From the NCBI GenBank assembly GCA_964650885.1, contig CAZYXG010000066.1:1-8676 (forward strand): a stretch of 8,676 nucleotides of DNA. Direction: 5' to 3'. Below the pieces are notes generated by a model. That model made no database searches. It saw nothing but the letters and a program-made list of their open reading frames with translations, and had not been told where the DNA came from. This DNA is from JAPLFM01 sp964650885. GTDB lineage: Bacteria > Bacteroidota > Ignavibacteria > Kapaibacteriales > UBA2268. The stretch's first letter is position 1. Every line of letters begins with the position of its first letter. The position numbers and the translations under genes are program-made. Shown piece after piece: positions 1 to 7,684 of the stretch.

Positions 1-6
1 AATCCA

Positions 7-1332
7 ATGACCAATAAATACATATACTTAGTGTTTGCTTTATTATTGGCTATGCTTTATTTTGCTGTGCCACACTATTATAATTTAAAGTTTTCTGATG
101 ATAGCATACTTTATGATGGTATTGCAAAAGCTATTACCAAAGGTGAATCTAATATTTCTACTCCAGGCTATTTCGAAGATGGCAATGATATTGGACAAAC
201 TGTAATGCCCGGCTATCCTGCTATTATTGCTGTTGTTTATTCAATGTTAGGTACTAATGCTGTTAATGTTATCGTATTGCAAATATTTGTTTCTCTTGTT
301 GCAATTTGGGTTTTCTTTTTAATTACCAATGAAATATTTTCTCGATATTGGGCTATTGGCTATACGTTTTTTTACGCTGCTTATGTAATTCAATGGTCAT
401 ATTCTTTGTTGCTTCTTATTGAAAGTTTCACTATCTCAATTCTAATCTTCTCTTTATATTATCTTATTAAGTTTATTAAAACAAATAAATTAAGTTACTT
501 TGTTGCTTATTCATTTCTATTTGGTTTGCTAATTTGCTTGAATAACCGTTTTATTGTTCACTTTGGTTTTGTAGGGCTTTACTTTTTATTCAATTCTTTG
601 CGTTCGATTAAACTTGTTGATTTTAAAAAAGTACTTACTTTTGGTTTGATTATTATTGCTATACTTACTCCTTGGCATATTCGACAATATCAACATTGGG
701 GGAAATTTGTAATTTTCACTCCAGAACGAACTGCAAATGTAAATCAGAAAACAACTACTCAAGGATACTCAGAAAAAAAAGCATATTATGGTTATGTTCC
801 TGGCTATGACACTGTTATAAACCTTTATATGACACAATATCTTACGAAACAATTTCGCAAAGAATCTCGTGAATATATAGAATCTAAATTCACATTACAA
901 AAATATAATGAGCTGAAAGATAACTACAAATCATTTGGAAAATGGAAAGAATTCAAATCAAGAGCTTGGGGATTTTTTGAAGTGATACGAATTGACTATC
1001 GTTTTGGTTTTGCAGGCGATATGAGAATAGCAGAACCATCATTTTACGATAAACCAACTAGCCCACTTTTCTTATTCGATTTAGTTGACTTTGCTTTACT
1101 TGGTTTAGCATTTTTAGGATTTATACCCGCTATTTATTTTTCTTATTTGCGAGCAAATATATTCATTCAAATATTATTATTATATCTAATTGCCCACTGG
1201 TTACTTCATTCCTATGTTGGCTATCTGCCACGCTACCGCATTACAATAATGCCAGTTATATTTCTAATTGGTAGCTATGGAATTAACGCAACAATAGAAC
1301 TTTTTCGAAATAAACTAAATAGCAAACTGTAA
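7..1332 (+). CDS. Polytopic membrane protein, probable GT-C (ArnT/PMT-like) glycosyltransferase
   Basis: A 441-residue hydrophobic protein with roughly ten to twelve predicted membrane segments: one at residues 6-24, several between about 70 and 230, and a final group from about 355 to 430. A large hydrophilic stretch at about 235-350 would be an extracytoplasmic loop. The first loop carries an acidic pair (D31, D32) followed by a tyrosine and an IAKAI helix, then a PGYP motif at 68-71. This arrangement is typical of GT-C enzymes that transfer sugars from polyprenyl-phosphate donors to lipids, glycans or proteins outside the membrane. By inference it acts in cell-surface glycan modification; donor and acceptor are unknown. 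The ATG at 7 is followed directly by the first membrane helix, but the frame is open to the window edge, so an earlier start cannot be excluded. Codons look more AT-rich than in the acc genes. It could also be a related membrane protein without transferase activity. Confidence 0.75.
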   Translation: MTNKYIYLVFALLLAMLYFAVPHYYNLKFSDDSILYDGIAKAITKGESNISTPGYFEDGNDIGQTVMPGYPAIIAVVYSMLGTNAVNVIVLQIFVSLVAIWVFFLITNEIFSRYWAIGYTFFYAAYVIQWSYSLLLLIESFTISILIFSLYYLIKFIKTNKLSYFVAYSFLFGLLICLNNRFIVHFGFVGLYFLFNSLRSIKLVDFKKVLTFGLIIIAILTPWHIRQYQHWGKFVIFTPERTANVNQKTTTQGYSEKKAYYGYVPGYDTVINLYMTQYLTKQFRKESREYIESKFTLQKYNELKDNYKSFGKWKEFKSRAWGFFEVIRIDYRFGFAGDMRIAEPSFYDKPTSPLFLFDLVDFALLGLAFLGFIPAIYFSYLRANIFIQILLLYLIAHWLLHSYVGYLPRYRITIMPVIFLIGSYGINATIELFRNKLNSKL

Positions 1333-1663
1333 TAGTTGTATAGGTATTAACAAAAGCTGGACGAACGTAATATTTGAATGACAAACTATTTAGTGTATTA
1401 GAGTTAATATCTCCCAAGACTTGTTCAAAAATGAATTTATGCTTTTGTTCTGTTTTTATTGCATAAGTAAGACTTAAATAAGCAATTTGGTTATCAGCAA
1501 TTTCGGAAAATTTTAAAAAATCTGGATACATAGATTTTACTTCGTAAGCTTCACCCTTTATATCGTCATTTAAATTCTCTTTTGTTGTCTTTACGATGAA
1601 CTCAGGAGTTATTATAGGAACAGGATTGTTCTCTAAAGAATAGACACATGAAAAGCAAAAAGG
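1283..1663 (-). pseudogene. Start-less, lipoprotein-like reading frame, probably decayed
   Basis: On the minus strand one frame is open from 1663 to a stop at 1283, about 126 codons, and its composition looks protein-like (mixed charged and beta-type segments) rather than like a random antisense frame. The only ATG in frame is at 1531, in the middle, which would give 82 residues. Upstream the frame runs to a TAA at 1666-1664. Near its beginning it reads FCFSC followed by VYSLENNP. In the neighbouring frame just upstream one reads IKSVTFLL. Removing a single T from the run at about 1651-1654 joins these into a signal peptide ending in LLSC, a good lipobox. No ATG precedes this; the first codon of the joined peptide would be ATA. 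The 3' part overlaps the last 50 bases of the convergent membrane-protein gene. I infer a degraded small lipoprotein gene of unknown function. Alternatives are a short real gene starting at 1531 or chance. Confidence 0.35.
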
Positions 1664-1690
1664 TTACACTTTTTATGAAAAGAAGTGTAA
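1664..1690. repeat. Inverted repeat with 8-bp perfect arms
   Basis: TTACACTT at 1664-1671 and AAGTGTAA at 1683-1690 are perfect reverse complements around an 11-base loop that can itself partly pair (TTT with AAA). There is no T-run after it on the plus strand. On the minus strand it is followed by CCTTTTTGC, so a weak minus-strand terminator is possible, but no intact minus-strand gene ends there. It may instead be an operator, or part of the beginning of the decayed minus-strand gene. Function unknown. Confidence 0.35.
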
Positions 1691-1759
1691 AAATTGTAAA
1701 ATAAATTGAAATATTTGTTTTTTTGCAGAAACTTAAATTCATATATTTTCGTTATATGG

Positions 1760-1792
1760 TTGAAAATTATTCAGAAAAATGTTTCAAATTTG
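1760..1792 (+). promoter_or_regulatory. Possible promoter of the moxR-batA operon
   Basis: TTG at 1760-1762 and CAAATTTG at 1785-1792 resemble the Bacteroidota promoter TTG-N19-TAnnTTTG, with one mismatch in the -7 box and a long 22-base spacer. Transcription would start near 1798-1800, about 30 bases before the moxR start. The position is sensible but the match is imperfect. The rest of the region 1691-1827 shows nothing else I can name. Confidence 0.3.
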
Positions 1793-1827
1793 TAGCAAAG
1801 ACAAATTATAAGTAGTGAGGAATTTTA

Positions 1828-2814
1828 ATGGTTGATATTAGAGAATTAAATGAAAGAATTCAGCGAGAAAGCTCTTTCATAGATATTCTATTTATGGAGC
1901 TTGGCAAAACAATAATTGGACAGAAGCAAATGCTAGAGCGATTAATGATTGGTTTGCTATCTGGTGGACATATCCTTTTGGAAGGTGTACCTGGGCTTGC
2001 CAAAACGCTTGCAATTAACACTTTGGCTCAAGCGGTGGATGTAAAGTTTAATAGAATTCAATTTACCCCCGATTTGCTACCTGCGGATTTGGTGGGAACT
2101 ATGATTTATAATCAGCAAACTCATAACTTCACGGTAAAAAAAGGGCCTATATTTTCCAATTTCATTCTTGCAGATGAAATTAACCGTGCTCCTGCTAAAG
2201 TGCAAAGTGCATTGCTAGAAGCTATGCAAGAAAAACAAGTAACAATTGGCGAACATACCTATAAATTGGAAGAGCCATTCCTTGTGTTGGCTACTCAGAA
2301 TCCGATAGAGCAAGAAGGAACTTATCCTCTGCCAGAAGCTCAGGTGGATAGATTTATGCTGAAAGTTGTGATAACTTACCCGCAAATTGCAGAGGAAAAA
2401 GAAATTCTGCGATTAAACTTGGCGAAAAACTTCCCTGCTGTGCCAAAGGTGATGACACCTGCGGATATTGTGCATGCAAGAAGATTGGTGAATGAAGTTT
2501 ATATGGATGAGAAAATCGAAAATTACATATTGGAGATAATTTTCGCTACTCGCTTCCCCGAAGATTACAAATTAGATAAATTGAAAGATTTGATTTCTTT
2601 TGGTGCATCGCCTAGGGCTACAATTAATTTAGCAAAAGCTGCGAAGGCATTTGCTTTTATCAGACGCCGAGGCTATGTGATACCAGAAGATGTGCGTGCT
2701 GTTTGCCACGATGTACTTCGCCATAGAATAGGTGTTACTTATGAAGCAGAAGCAGAAAATATTACAAGCGTGGATATTATCAATGAAATATTGAACACTG
2801 TGGAAGTGCCTTAA
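1828..2814 (+). CDS. moxR: MoxR-family AAA+ ATPase
   Basis: A 328-residue cytoplasmic AAA+ ATPase, the usual length for MoxR proteins. Walker A is GVPGLAKT at 53-60. Walker B ends in D116-E117 within LADEINRA. Sensor 1 lies in ATQNPIEQEGTYPLPEAQ at 155-172, followed by DRF at 174-176. The sensor 2 arginine is R263 in GASPRATI (259-266), and an AAA lid domain follows. All catalytic residues needed for ATP binding and hydrolysis are present. MoxR ATPases are thought to act as chaperones that remodel or load metal into VWA-domain partners, and two VWA-type genes follow here. The start is well supported by GAGG at 1817-1820, seven bases before the ATG. It is the first gene of the operon; the next gene begins 18 bases after its stop. 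Family assignment is secure; the specific substrate is inferred from context. Confidence 0.95.
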   Translation: MVDIRELNERIQRESSFIDILFMELGKTIIGQKQMLERLMIGLLSGGHILLEGVPGLAKTLAINTLAQAVDVKFNRIQFTPDLLPADLVGTMIYNQQTHNFTVKKGPIFSNFILADEINRAPAKVQSALLEAMQEKQVTIGEHTYKLEEPFLVLATQNPIEQEGTYPLPEAQVDRFMLKVVITYPQIAEEKEILRLNLAKNFPAVPKVMTPADIVHARRLVNEVYMDEKIENYILEIIFATRFPEDYKLDKLKDLISFGASPRATINLAKAAKAFAFIRRRGYVIPEDVRAVCHDVLRHRIGVTYEAEAENITSVDIINEILNTVEVP

Positions 2815-2832
2815 TAGGGTTAGGAAATCAAA

Positions 2833-3711
2833 ATGGAAACATCGGAACTGATAAAGAAAGTTCGGAAAGTGGAGATTAAAACCAAAGGCATTAGTAAGCA
2901 AATGTTTTCGGGTAATTATCATTCTGCTTTCAAAGGGCGAGGAATTGCCTTTAGCGAAGTGCGTGAGTACAACGTGGGCGATGACATTCGCACAATAGAT
3001 TGGAACGTTACAGCTCGTTCAAATTCTCCTCATATTAAAATATTTGAGGAAGAGCGAGAGCTAACAGTAGTTTTGCTAATAGACATATCTGGCTCGGAGA
3101 ACTTCGGCACTAAAGTTAGCAGTAAGCGAGATTTGATAACGGAAATTTCTGCAATTCTTTCATTTGCTGCTATTCAAAATAATGATAAAATTGGGGTGAT
3201 ATTTTTTTCGGATAAAATTGAAAAGTTTATTCCACCAAAGAAAGGCAAATCGCATACACTACGAATAATCAGAGAGTTATTAGAGCTTGAGCCAACTAGT
3301 ACAAAAACTGATTTGGCAATGGCATTGAAATATTTCAAAAACGTCATTACTAAAAGTAGTATTGTGTTTTTAATTTCAGATTTTGTGACCGATGCAGATT
3401 ACCAAAAGGAAATGTCGCTTGTTTCCAAACGCCACGATGCTGTGGGAATAAAAGTATTCGATATAAAGGAATACGCTATTCCAAATATTGGGATAGTATA
3501 TTTCCGAGATCCAGAAACACGCAAAACGAAATTAATTGATACATCGGATAAGTCAACAAGAAATGCTTATGCAGAATATCAGGCGAATTTGGACACGAAA
3601 ACAAATAAAATATTGCGTAGTGCTAAAGTGGATTTGATTCGATTAAGAACAGATGAATCTTACGTTAATCCATTAATTAATTTTTTCAAAAGTAGAGATA
3701 AAAAATACTAA
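2833..3711 (+). CDS. DUF58 protein with VWA-like MIDAS domain
   Basis: A 292-residue soluble protein with the DUF58 hallmark around residues 35-78: G-R-G-I-A-F-S-E-V-R-E-Y, then GDDIRTIDWNVTAR (49-62) and FEEERELT (71-78). A VWA-like fold follows with a complete-looking metal site: DISGS (D84, S86, S88), T159 in a TKTD segment and D183 in LISDF. DUF58 proteins are nearly always encoded directly after a MoxR ATPase, as here, and are regarded as its partners; their biochemical role is not established. No signal peptide or membrane segment is visible, so it should be cytoplasmic, perhaps docked on the membrane proteins encoded downstream. The start at 2833 has AGGA seven bases upstream (2822-2825). 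Its stop lies two bases before the next start, which suggests tight translational coupling. Confidence 0.93.
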   Translation: METSELIKKVRKVEIKTKGISKQMFSGNYHSAFKGRGIAFSEVREYNVGDDIRTIDWNVTARSNSPHIKIFEEERELTVVLLIDISGSENFGTKVSSKRDLITEISAILSFAAIQNNDKIGVIFFSDKIEKFIPPKKGKSHTLRIIRELLELEPTSTKTDLAMALKYFKNVITKSSIVFLISDFVTDADYQKEMSLVSKRHDAVGIKVFDIKEYAIPNIGIVYFRDPETRKTKLIDTSDKSTRNAYAEYQANLDTKTNKILRSAKVDLIRLRTDESYVNPLINFFKSRDKKY

Positions 3712-3713
3712 TT

Positions 3714-4694
3714 ATGAAAAAAGTAATTCAATTATATTCTTTAATACTGATTATACTACTTGGTTTTGCAACAGCAAGAAGCGAAGAGGCATTGACTCTG
3801 GAAGCCAAAATTGACACTAATAATTTACTTATTGGCGATCAGTTTAGATATAGAGTTTCGGCTACTTTTGGCAAAGGAGTGAACTTTGTATTTCCCAAAT
3901 TCAAAGATAAAATTGGCGATTTGGAAATAGTATCTACTAATAAAATTGATACTATAAAGAGCGATAAATATACAGCTTTTATGCAGAGCTATGTACTAAC
4001 AGCTTTCGATAGTGGGCATTATGTTATTCCAGCACTGGAAATAATTTACGATAAAAAAGGTTTCTCCGACCCATATATAGCAAGGACAGATTCTATAACA
4101 GTAAGTTATAAAACTCTTACTGTGGACACCACTCAAGCATTTAAAGATATTAAGCCGCCGCTCGGAATAGAATTTTCTATTTGGGATTATTGGTATTGGT
4201 TTGTAATAATAGTAGTGTTAGCTATTGCCGGCTATTTCGGTTATAATTATTGGAAAAATAGAATACCAAAAGCTATAGTATTTGAGAGCAGCGACCCAAA
4301 AATACCACCTCATATATTGGCATTGGAAGCACTCAAAAAATTAGAAAATGAAAAGCTTTGGCAAAATGGTCAAGTGAAAAAATACTATATAGAGCTGACA
4401 AATATAATTCGGCTTTATATAGAACGTACCACTAAAGTGGCAGCATTGGAAATGACTAGCGATGAAATATATATAGCAATGAGCAATGTGAGATTTGGAG
4501 AAGAACAAGTAAGCAAATTGAAATACATCTTCCAATTGGGCGATTTGGCAAAGTTTGCAAAACAAGAACCATTAGCTCAGGAAAATGCAACAGCTTTGCA
4601 AAGTGCTGTGCTATTTATTCAAGAAGCACACACTATATTCCAAGCTGGAGAGCTGGAGCAACAACGTAGAAATATTCAAGCGACGAGGGATTAG
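3714..4694 (+). CDS. Membrane-anchored BatD-like/DUF4381-like protein of the Bat cluster
   Basis: A 326-residue protein with a signal peptide or N-terminal anchor (MKK, hydrophobic 5-20, likely cleavage near residue 21). A beta-rich periplasmic domain at about 25-145 resembles the BatD/oxygen-tolerance repeat, with IGDQFRYRV at 40-48 and TAFDSGHYVIPALEI at 96-110. DIKPPL (145-150) is followed by a single membrane helix at about 160-177. The cytoplasmic part (about 195-310) is helical and reads like DUF4381: ALEALKKLENEKLW, then VKKYYIELTNIIRLYIERT and ALEMTSDEI. Such proteins sit between DUF58 and BatA genes in Bacteroidota and are expected to bridge the periplasm to the cytoplasmic MoxR/VWA machinery; this role is inferred. 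It starts two bases after the DUF58 stop with no clear Shine-Dalgarno, consistent with coupling, and ends four bases before batA. The domain assignment rests on motif recognition, not a profile search. Confidence 0.8.
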   Translation: MKKVIQLYSLILIILLGFATARSEEALTLEAKIDTNNLLIGDQFRYRVSATFGKGVNFVFPKFKDKIGDLEIVSTNKIDTIKSDKYTAFMQSYVLTAFDSGHYVIPALEIIYDKKGFSDPYIARTDSITVSYKTLTVDTTQAFKDIKPPLGIEFSIWDYWYWFVIIVVLAIAGYFGYNYWKNRIPKAIVFESSDPKIPPHILALEALKKLENEKLWQNGQVKKYYIELTNIIRLYIERTTKVAALEMTSDEIYIAMSNVRFGEEQVSKLKYIFQLGDLAKFAKQEPLAQENATALQSAVLFIQEAHTIFQAGELEQQRRNIQATRD

Positions 4695-4698
4695 AAAA

Positions 4699-5709
4699 AT
4701 GGATATATTCAATTTCTCAGCATATAAATTTGCAAATCCAGAATACTTCTATGTGTTGGCTGTAATACCAATATATTTGCTTTATCATTACTTGACAGAA
4801 AAAAGAAAAAATGCAAGCATTTCGCTGGCAACTCTATCTCCTTTCGAGAAATTAAAGCCAAGTTTGAAAATGCGTTTGCGACACACATTACCAATAATTA
4901 GATCAATTGCTATTGCATTTTTAGTAATTGCTTTGGCTAGGCCGCAGTCTTCATCGTCGAGGAAATCTGTGAAAACAGACGGTATAGATATTGTGATGAC
5001 ACTTGATTTATCTACTTCTATGCTGGCAATGGACTTTAAGCCAAACAGAATGGAAGCAGCTAAAAATAGAGCAATTGATTTTGTCAATAATAGAGTGAAC
5101 GATAGAATAGGTTTGGTAGTTTTTTCGGGCGAGAGCTTCACCCAATGTCCTGTTACAGTTGACCACGAAGTAGTGAAAAATCAAATTCGCTCACTTAAAA
5201 CAGGTATGTTTTTAGATGGAACGGCGATTGGAAGTGGTTTGGCTACCTCAGTTTCTCGATTGAAAGAAAGCAAAGCAAAAAGCAAAGTAATTATATTGCT
5301 AACCGATGGCAAGAACAATGCTGGGGTAGTATCGCCAGAAACTGCTGCGGAAATTGCCAAAACATTTGGAATTAGAATTTATACAATTGCTGTTGGCAAG
5401 TATGGTTTTGCGGACTACCCTGTTCAATTGCAGGGCGGTGGAACAATTATCCAGCAAATGGAAGTTGATGTGGACGAAACTGTGCTAAAACGCATAGCTG
5501 AAATATCTGGTGGTGAATTCTACCGAGCCACTAACGATAAGTCCTTGAAAAACATTTACGACAAAATAGACAAATTAGAAAAAACCAAAATTGATATTGC
5601 CTATTTCAATAAGAAAAGCGAAGAATTCCTAATCTATGCAATTTGGGGATTCGGCTTCCTATTGTTTGAATTGCTAATAAGAATGTTAGTTTATAGGTTT
5701 AATTTTTGA
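4699..5709 (+). CDS. batA: BatA, VWA-domain membrane protein
   Basis: A 336-residue protein matching BatA (aerotolerance-type VWA protein). Two N-terminal membrane helices (about 15-32 and 64-80) end in the ALARPQ motif (78-83). A VWA domain follows with a complete MIDAS: DLSTS (D103, S105, S107), T175 in DGTAIGSGL and D203 in ILLTDGKNNAG. One more helix lies at about 311-330. Helix positions suggest that the VWA domain faces one side of the membrane between the anchors. BatA was named from Bacteroides fragilis aerotolerance work; a direct molecular function is not agreed. The frame is open back to an ATG at 4585, but that lies inside the preceding gene. The start at 4699 is preferred because it begins just before the first conserved helix, has GAGG at 4685-4688, and sits four bases after the upstream stop. 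It is the last gene of the operon: no batB, TPR (batC) or batE follows before the terminator. Confidence 0.93.
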   Translation: MDIFNFSAYKFANPEYFYVLAVIPIYLLYHYLTEKRKNASISLATLSPFEKLKPSLKMRLRHTLPIIRSIAIAFLVIALARPQSSSSRKSVKTDGIDIVMTLDLSTSMLAMDFKPNRMEAAKNRAIDFVNNRVNDRIGLVVFSGESFTQCPVTVDHEVVKNQIRSLKTGMFLDGTAIGSGLATSVSRLKESKAKSKVIILLTDGKNNAGVVSPETAAEIAKTFGIRIYTIAVGKYGFADYPVQLQGGGTIIQQMEVDVDETVLKRIAEISGGEFYRATNDKSLKNIYDKIDKLEKTKIDIAYFNKKSEEFLIYAIWGFGFLLFELLIRMLVYRFNF

Positions 5710-5733
5710 TTCTATAGAAATAAACACAAAAAT

Positions 5734-5766
5734 AAAAGCTGCATCGGTAACACCAGTGCAGCTTTT
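5734..5766. terminator. Bidirectional terminator between batA and accC
   Basis: AAAAGCTGCA (5734-5743) and TGCAGCTTTT (5757-5766) form a perfect 10-bp stem. The 13-base loop can add a GGT/ACC helix (5746-5748 with 5752-5754), making an extended hairpin. A-rich sequence lies on the left and T-rich on the right, so it can stop transcription of both the plus-strand batA operon and the minus-strand accC operon that converge here. Confidence 0.9.
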
Positions 5767-5795
5767 CTTATACTTTCTTTTTTTAAACAGAAAAC

Positions 5796-7139
5796 TTATT
5801 CAGCCATCCAATTGTGGCGTTCTAAATATTTAGTGTCGATTTTGCCAGCAATAAAGTCTGGGTTGTCCATCATCCAAAGATGGAAAGGAACAGTTGTTTT
5901 CACACCTTCAATAACTACTTCTTCCAATGCACGCTTCATTTTAGCTATTGCTTCAGTTCTTGTGGGAGCTGTTGCTATTAGTTTTGCAATCATTGAATCG
6001 TAAGTTGGCGGAATTGTATATCCTTGGTAGATGTGCGAATCAATTCTAATTCCACGTCCGCCTGGGAAGTGCAATGAAGTTATTTGTCCTGGAGTTGGAC
6101 GGAAGTTGTGCTCTGGGTCTTCTGCATTGATACGCACTTCAATTGAGTGCATTTTAGGAGGAGATTCTTTCAAAGTAAGTTTTTCTCCAGCTGCAACCGA
6201 TATTTGCTCTTTGATTAAATCAATTTGCAATGATTCTTCTGTTACTGGGTGTTCTACTTGAATACGAGTATTCATTTCCATAAAGTAGAACTCACCTGAG
6301 TTATCTACCAAATATTCAATAGTGCCTGGGCCATAATAGCCAACGGATTTAGCACCTAAAACAGAAGCTTCGCCCATTTTTTTTCTTAGCTTTGCATCAA
6401 CAATTGGAGAAGGAGCTTCTTCAATTAGTTTTTGATGTCGGCGCTGAGTAGAGCAATCTCTCTCGTTCAAATGAATCACGTTTCCGTGTTTATCGCCAAA
6501 TACTTGAATTTCAATATGATGAGCATCGGAAATTAGTTTTTCCATATAAAGCAAGCCATTACCAAAAGCAACTTCTGCTTCGTTTTGTGCAGTATAGTAA
6601 GCATTTTCTAAATCAGCTTCATCATAAACAAAACGCATACCACGTCCACCCCCACCAGCTACAGCTTTCATCATAACGGGTAGCCCAATTTCTTTAGCTA
6701 ATTTTTTTGCGTGTTCCACATTTTTAAGTACGCCAACACTACCAGGCACAACAGGCACGCCTGCCGCACGCATAGTTTCTTTGGCAACAGACTTGTCGCC
6801 CATTCTATTGATTGCTTCGGCACTTGGGCCAACGAAAATCAAATCATGGTCGTTGCAAATTTGCACAAAGTTAGCATTTTCAGAAAGGAAACCATACCCT
6901 GGGTGGATAGCATCGGCATTTGTGATTTCTGCCGCAGCTATAATGTTTGGGATTTTTAAATAACTTAATTTACCAGCAGCAGGACCAATACAAACAGCTT
7001 CATCAGCAAACTTTGTGTGAAGGGAGTATCTATCAATTTCAGAATAAACTGCAACTGATTTGATTCCCATTTCCTTGCAAGCTCTAATAATTCTCAGAGC
7101 AATTTCGCCACGGTTGGCAATAAGTAATTTTTTAATCAT
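5796..7139 (-). CDS. accC: Acetyl-CoA carboxylase, biotin carboxylase subunit
   Basis: A 447-residue ATP-grasp enzyme, close to the 449 residues of E. coli AccC. It carboxylates the biotin on AccB using ATP and bicarbonate, the first half-reaction of acetyl-CoA carboxylase in fatty-acid synthesis, in the cytoplasm. The N-terminal biotin carboxylase domain begins KKLLIANRGEIALRI. ATP-binding and catalytic residues, placed by comparison with E. coli, are all present: K116, K158, the glycine-rich loop AGGGGRGM (161-168), H208, K237 (QKLIEE), E275, E288, N290, R292, Q294-V295-E296 and R336. It lacks a fused carrier domain, so it depends on the separate accB gene eight bases upstream on the same strand. 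No clear Shine-Dalgarno is seen before its ATG (7139-7137); translation is probably coupled to accB. The carboxyltransferase genes accA and accD are not in the window. Confidence 0.97.
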   Translation of the reverse strand: MIKKLLIANRGEIALRIIRACKEMGIKSVAVYSEIDRYSLHTKFADEAVCIGPAAGKLSYLKIPNIIAAAEITNADAIHPGYGFLSENANFVQICNDHDLIFVGPSAEAINRMGDKSVAKETMRAAGVPVVPGSVGVLKNVEHAKKLAKEIGLPVMMKAVAGGGGRGMRFVYDEADLENAYYTAQNEAEVAFGNGLLYMEKLISDAHHIEIQVFGDKHGNVIHLNERDCSTQRRHQKLIEEAPSPIVDAKLRKKMGEASVLGAKSVGYYGPGTIEYLVDNSGEFYFMEMNTRIQVEHPVTEESLQIDLIKEQISVAAGEKLTLKESPPKMHSIEVRINAEDPEHNFRPTPGQITSLHFPGGRGIRIDSHIYQGYTIPPTYDSMIAKLIATAPTRTEAIAKMKRALEEVVIEGVKTTVPFHLWMMDNPDFIAGKIDTKYLERHNWMAE

Positions 7140-7147
7140 TATATTGC

Positions 7148-7657
7148 TTAGTCAAGTTTGATTAAGAATAGCACTTGGTTATATTCAACTGGCTCTCCAC
7201 TTTGCAAAAGAATTTGCTCAATTGTGCCAGATTTATCACTTTCAATTTCGTTCATCAATTTCATAGCTTCCACTATACAAAGAGTGTTGCCTATATTCAC
7301 ACGTGAGCCAATTTCCACAAATGGGTCTGACTCAGGTGAAGGCGAACGATAGAAAGTGCCAACAATTGGAGATTTGATTTCATACAAATTGCTAGCCAAA
7401 GCAGTAGCAGCTGTAGCAGAATCGCCTGAGCTGACTGCAGGAGCAGCTTGAACTGGAGCTGGAACTGAAACTGGAGCAGATTGCATTTGGTATGCACCGC
7501 CACCGCCCATATTGATTATAGTACCTGTATTGCCACCAATATCAGCTTGGTTTCTTTTAGATAATTTAATTTTGGTACCTTCTTCTTCAAGCTCAATTTC
7601 TTCAGCTTTCGATTCATCGAAGATTTCCATTAAATTTTTTAGATATTGCAAATCCAT
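7148..7657 (-). CDS. accB: Acetyl-CoA carboxylase, biotin carboxyl carrier protein
   Basis: A 169-residue biotin carrier subunit. An N-terminal helical segment (about 1-35), likely for contact with AccC, is followed by an Ala/Pro/Gly/Gln-rich flexible linker (about 42-90). The C-terminal biotinyl domain (about 92-169) begins IKSPIVGTFYRSPSPESDPF. The biotinylation motif is EAMKLMNEIES with K133 as the modified lysine, and the protein ends 36 residues after it, as is usual for AccB. Biotin attached by BirA is carboxylated by AccC and then delivers the carboxyl group to acetyl-CoA through AccA/AccD. The start at 7657 has GGAG (7672-7669 on the minus strand) eleven bases upstream, slightly far but usable. 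It lies 27 bases after efp and eight bases before accC, so the three genes are probably co-transcribed. Confidence 0.97.
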   Translation of the reverse strand: MDLQYLKNLMEIFDESKAEEIELEEEGTKIKLSKRNQADIGGNTGTIINMGGGGAYQMQSAPVSVPAPVQAAPAVSSGDSATAATALASNLYEIKSPIVGTFYRSPSPESDPFVEIGSRVNIGNTLCIVEAMKLMNEIESDKSGTIEQILLQSGEPVEYNQVLFLIKLD

Positions 7658-7684
7658 TATAGTTTGCTCTCCAAGAGTTAAAAA

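Noticed and set aside
2629..2922. Minus-strand open frame across the moxR/DUF58 junction.
   Set aside because: Both overlapped genes are well conserved on the plus strand; the antisense product is rich in His, Phe and Cys and looks like a shadow.
4585..4698. N-terminal extension of BatA by 38 residues from an ATG at 4585.
   Set aside because: It lies entirely inside the preceding gene, has no BatA-like content, and the start at 4699 has a GAGG site and the expected first helix.
4709..5141. Minus-strand open frames inside batA.
   Set aside because: They are antisense shadows of a strongly conserved VWA gene, with no start signals or recognisable motifs of their own.
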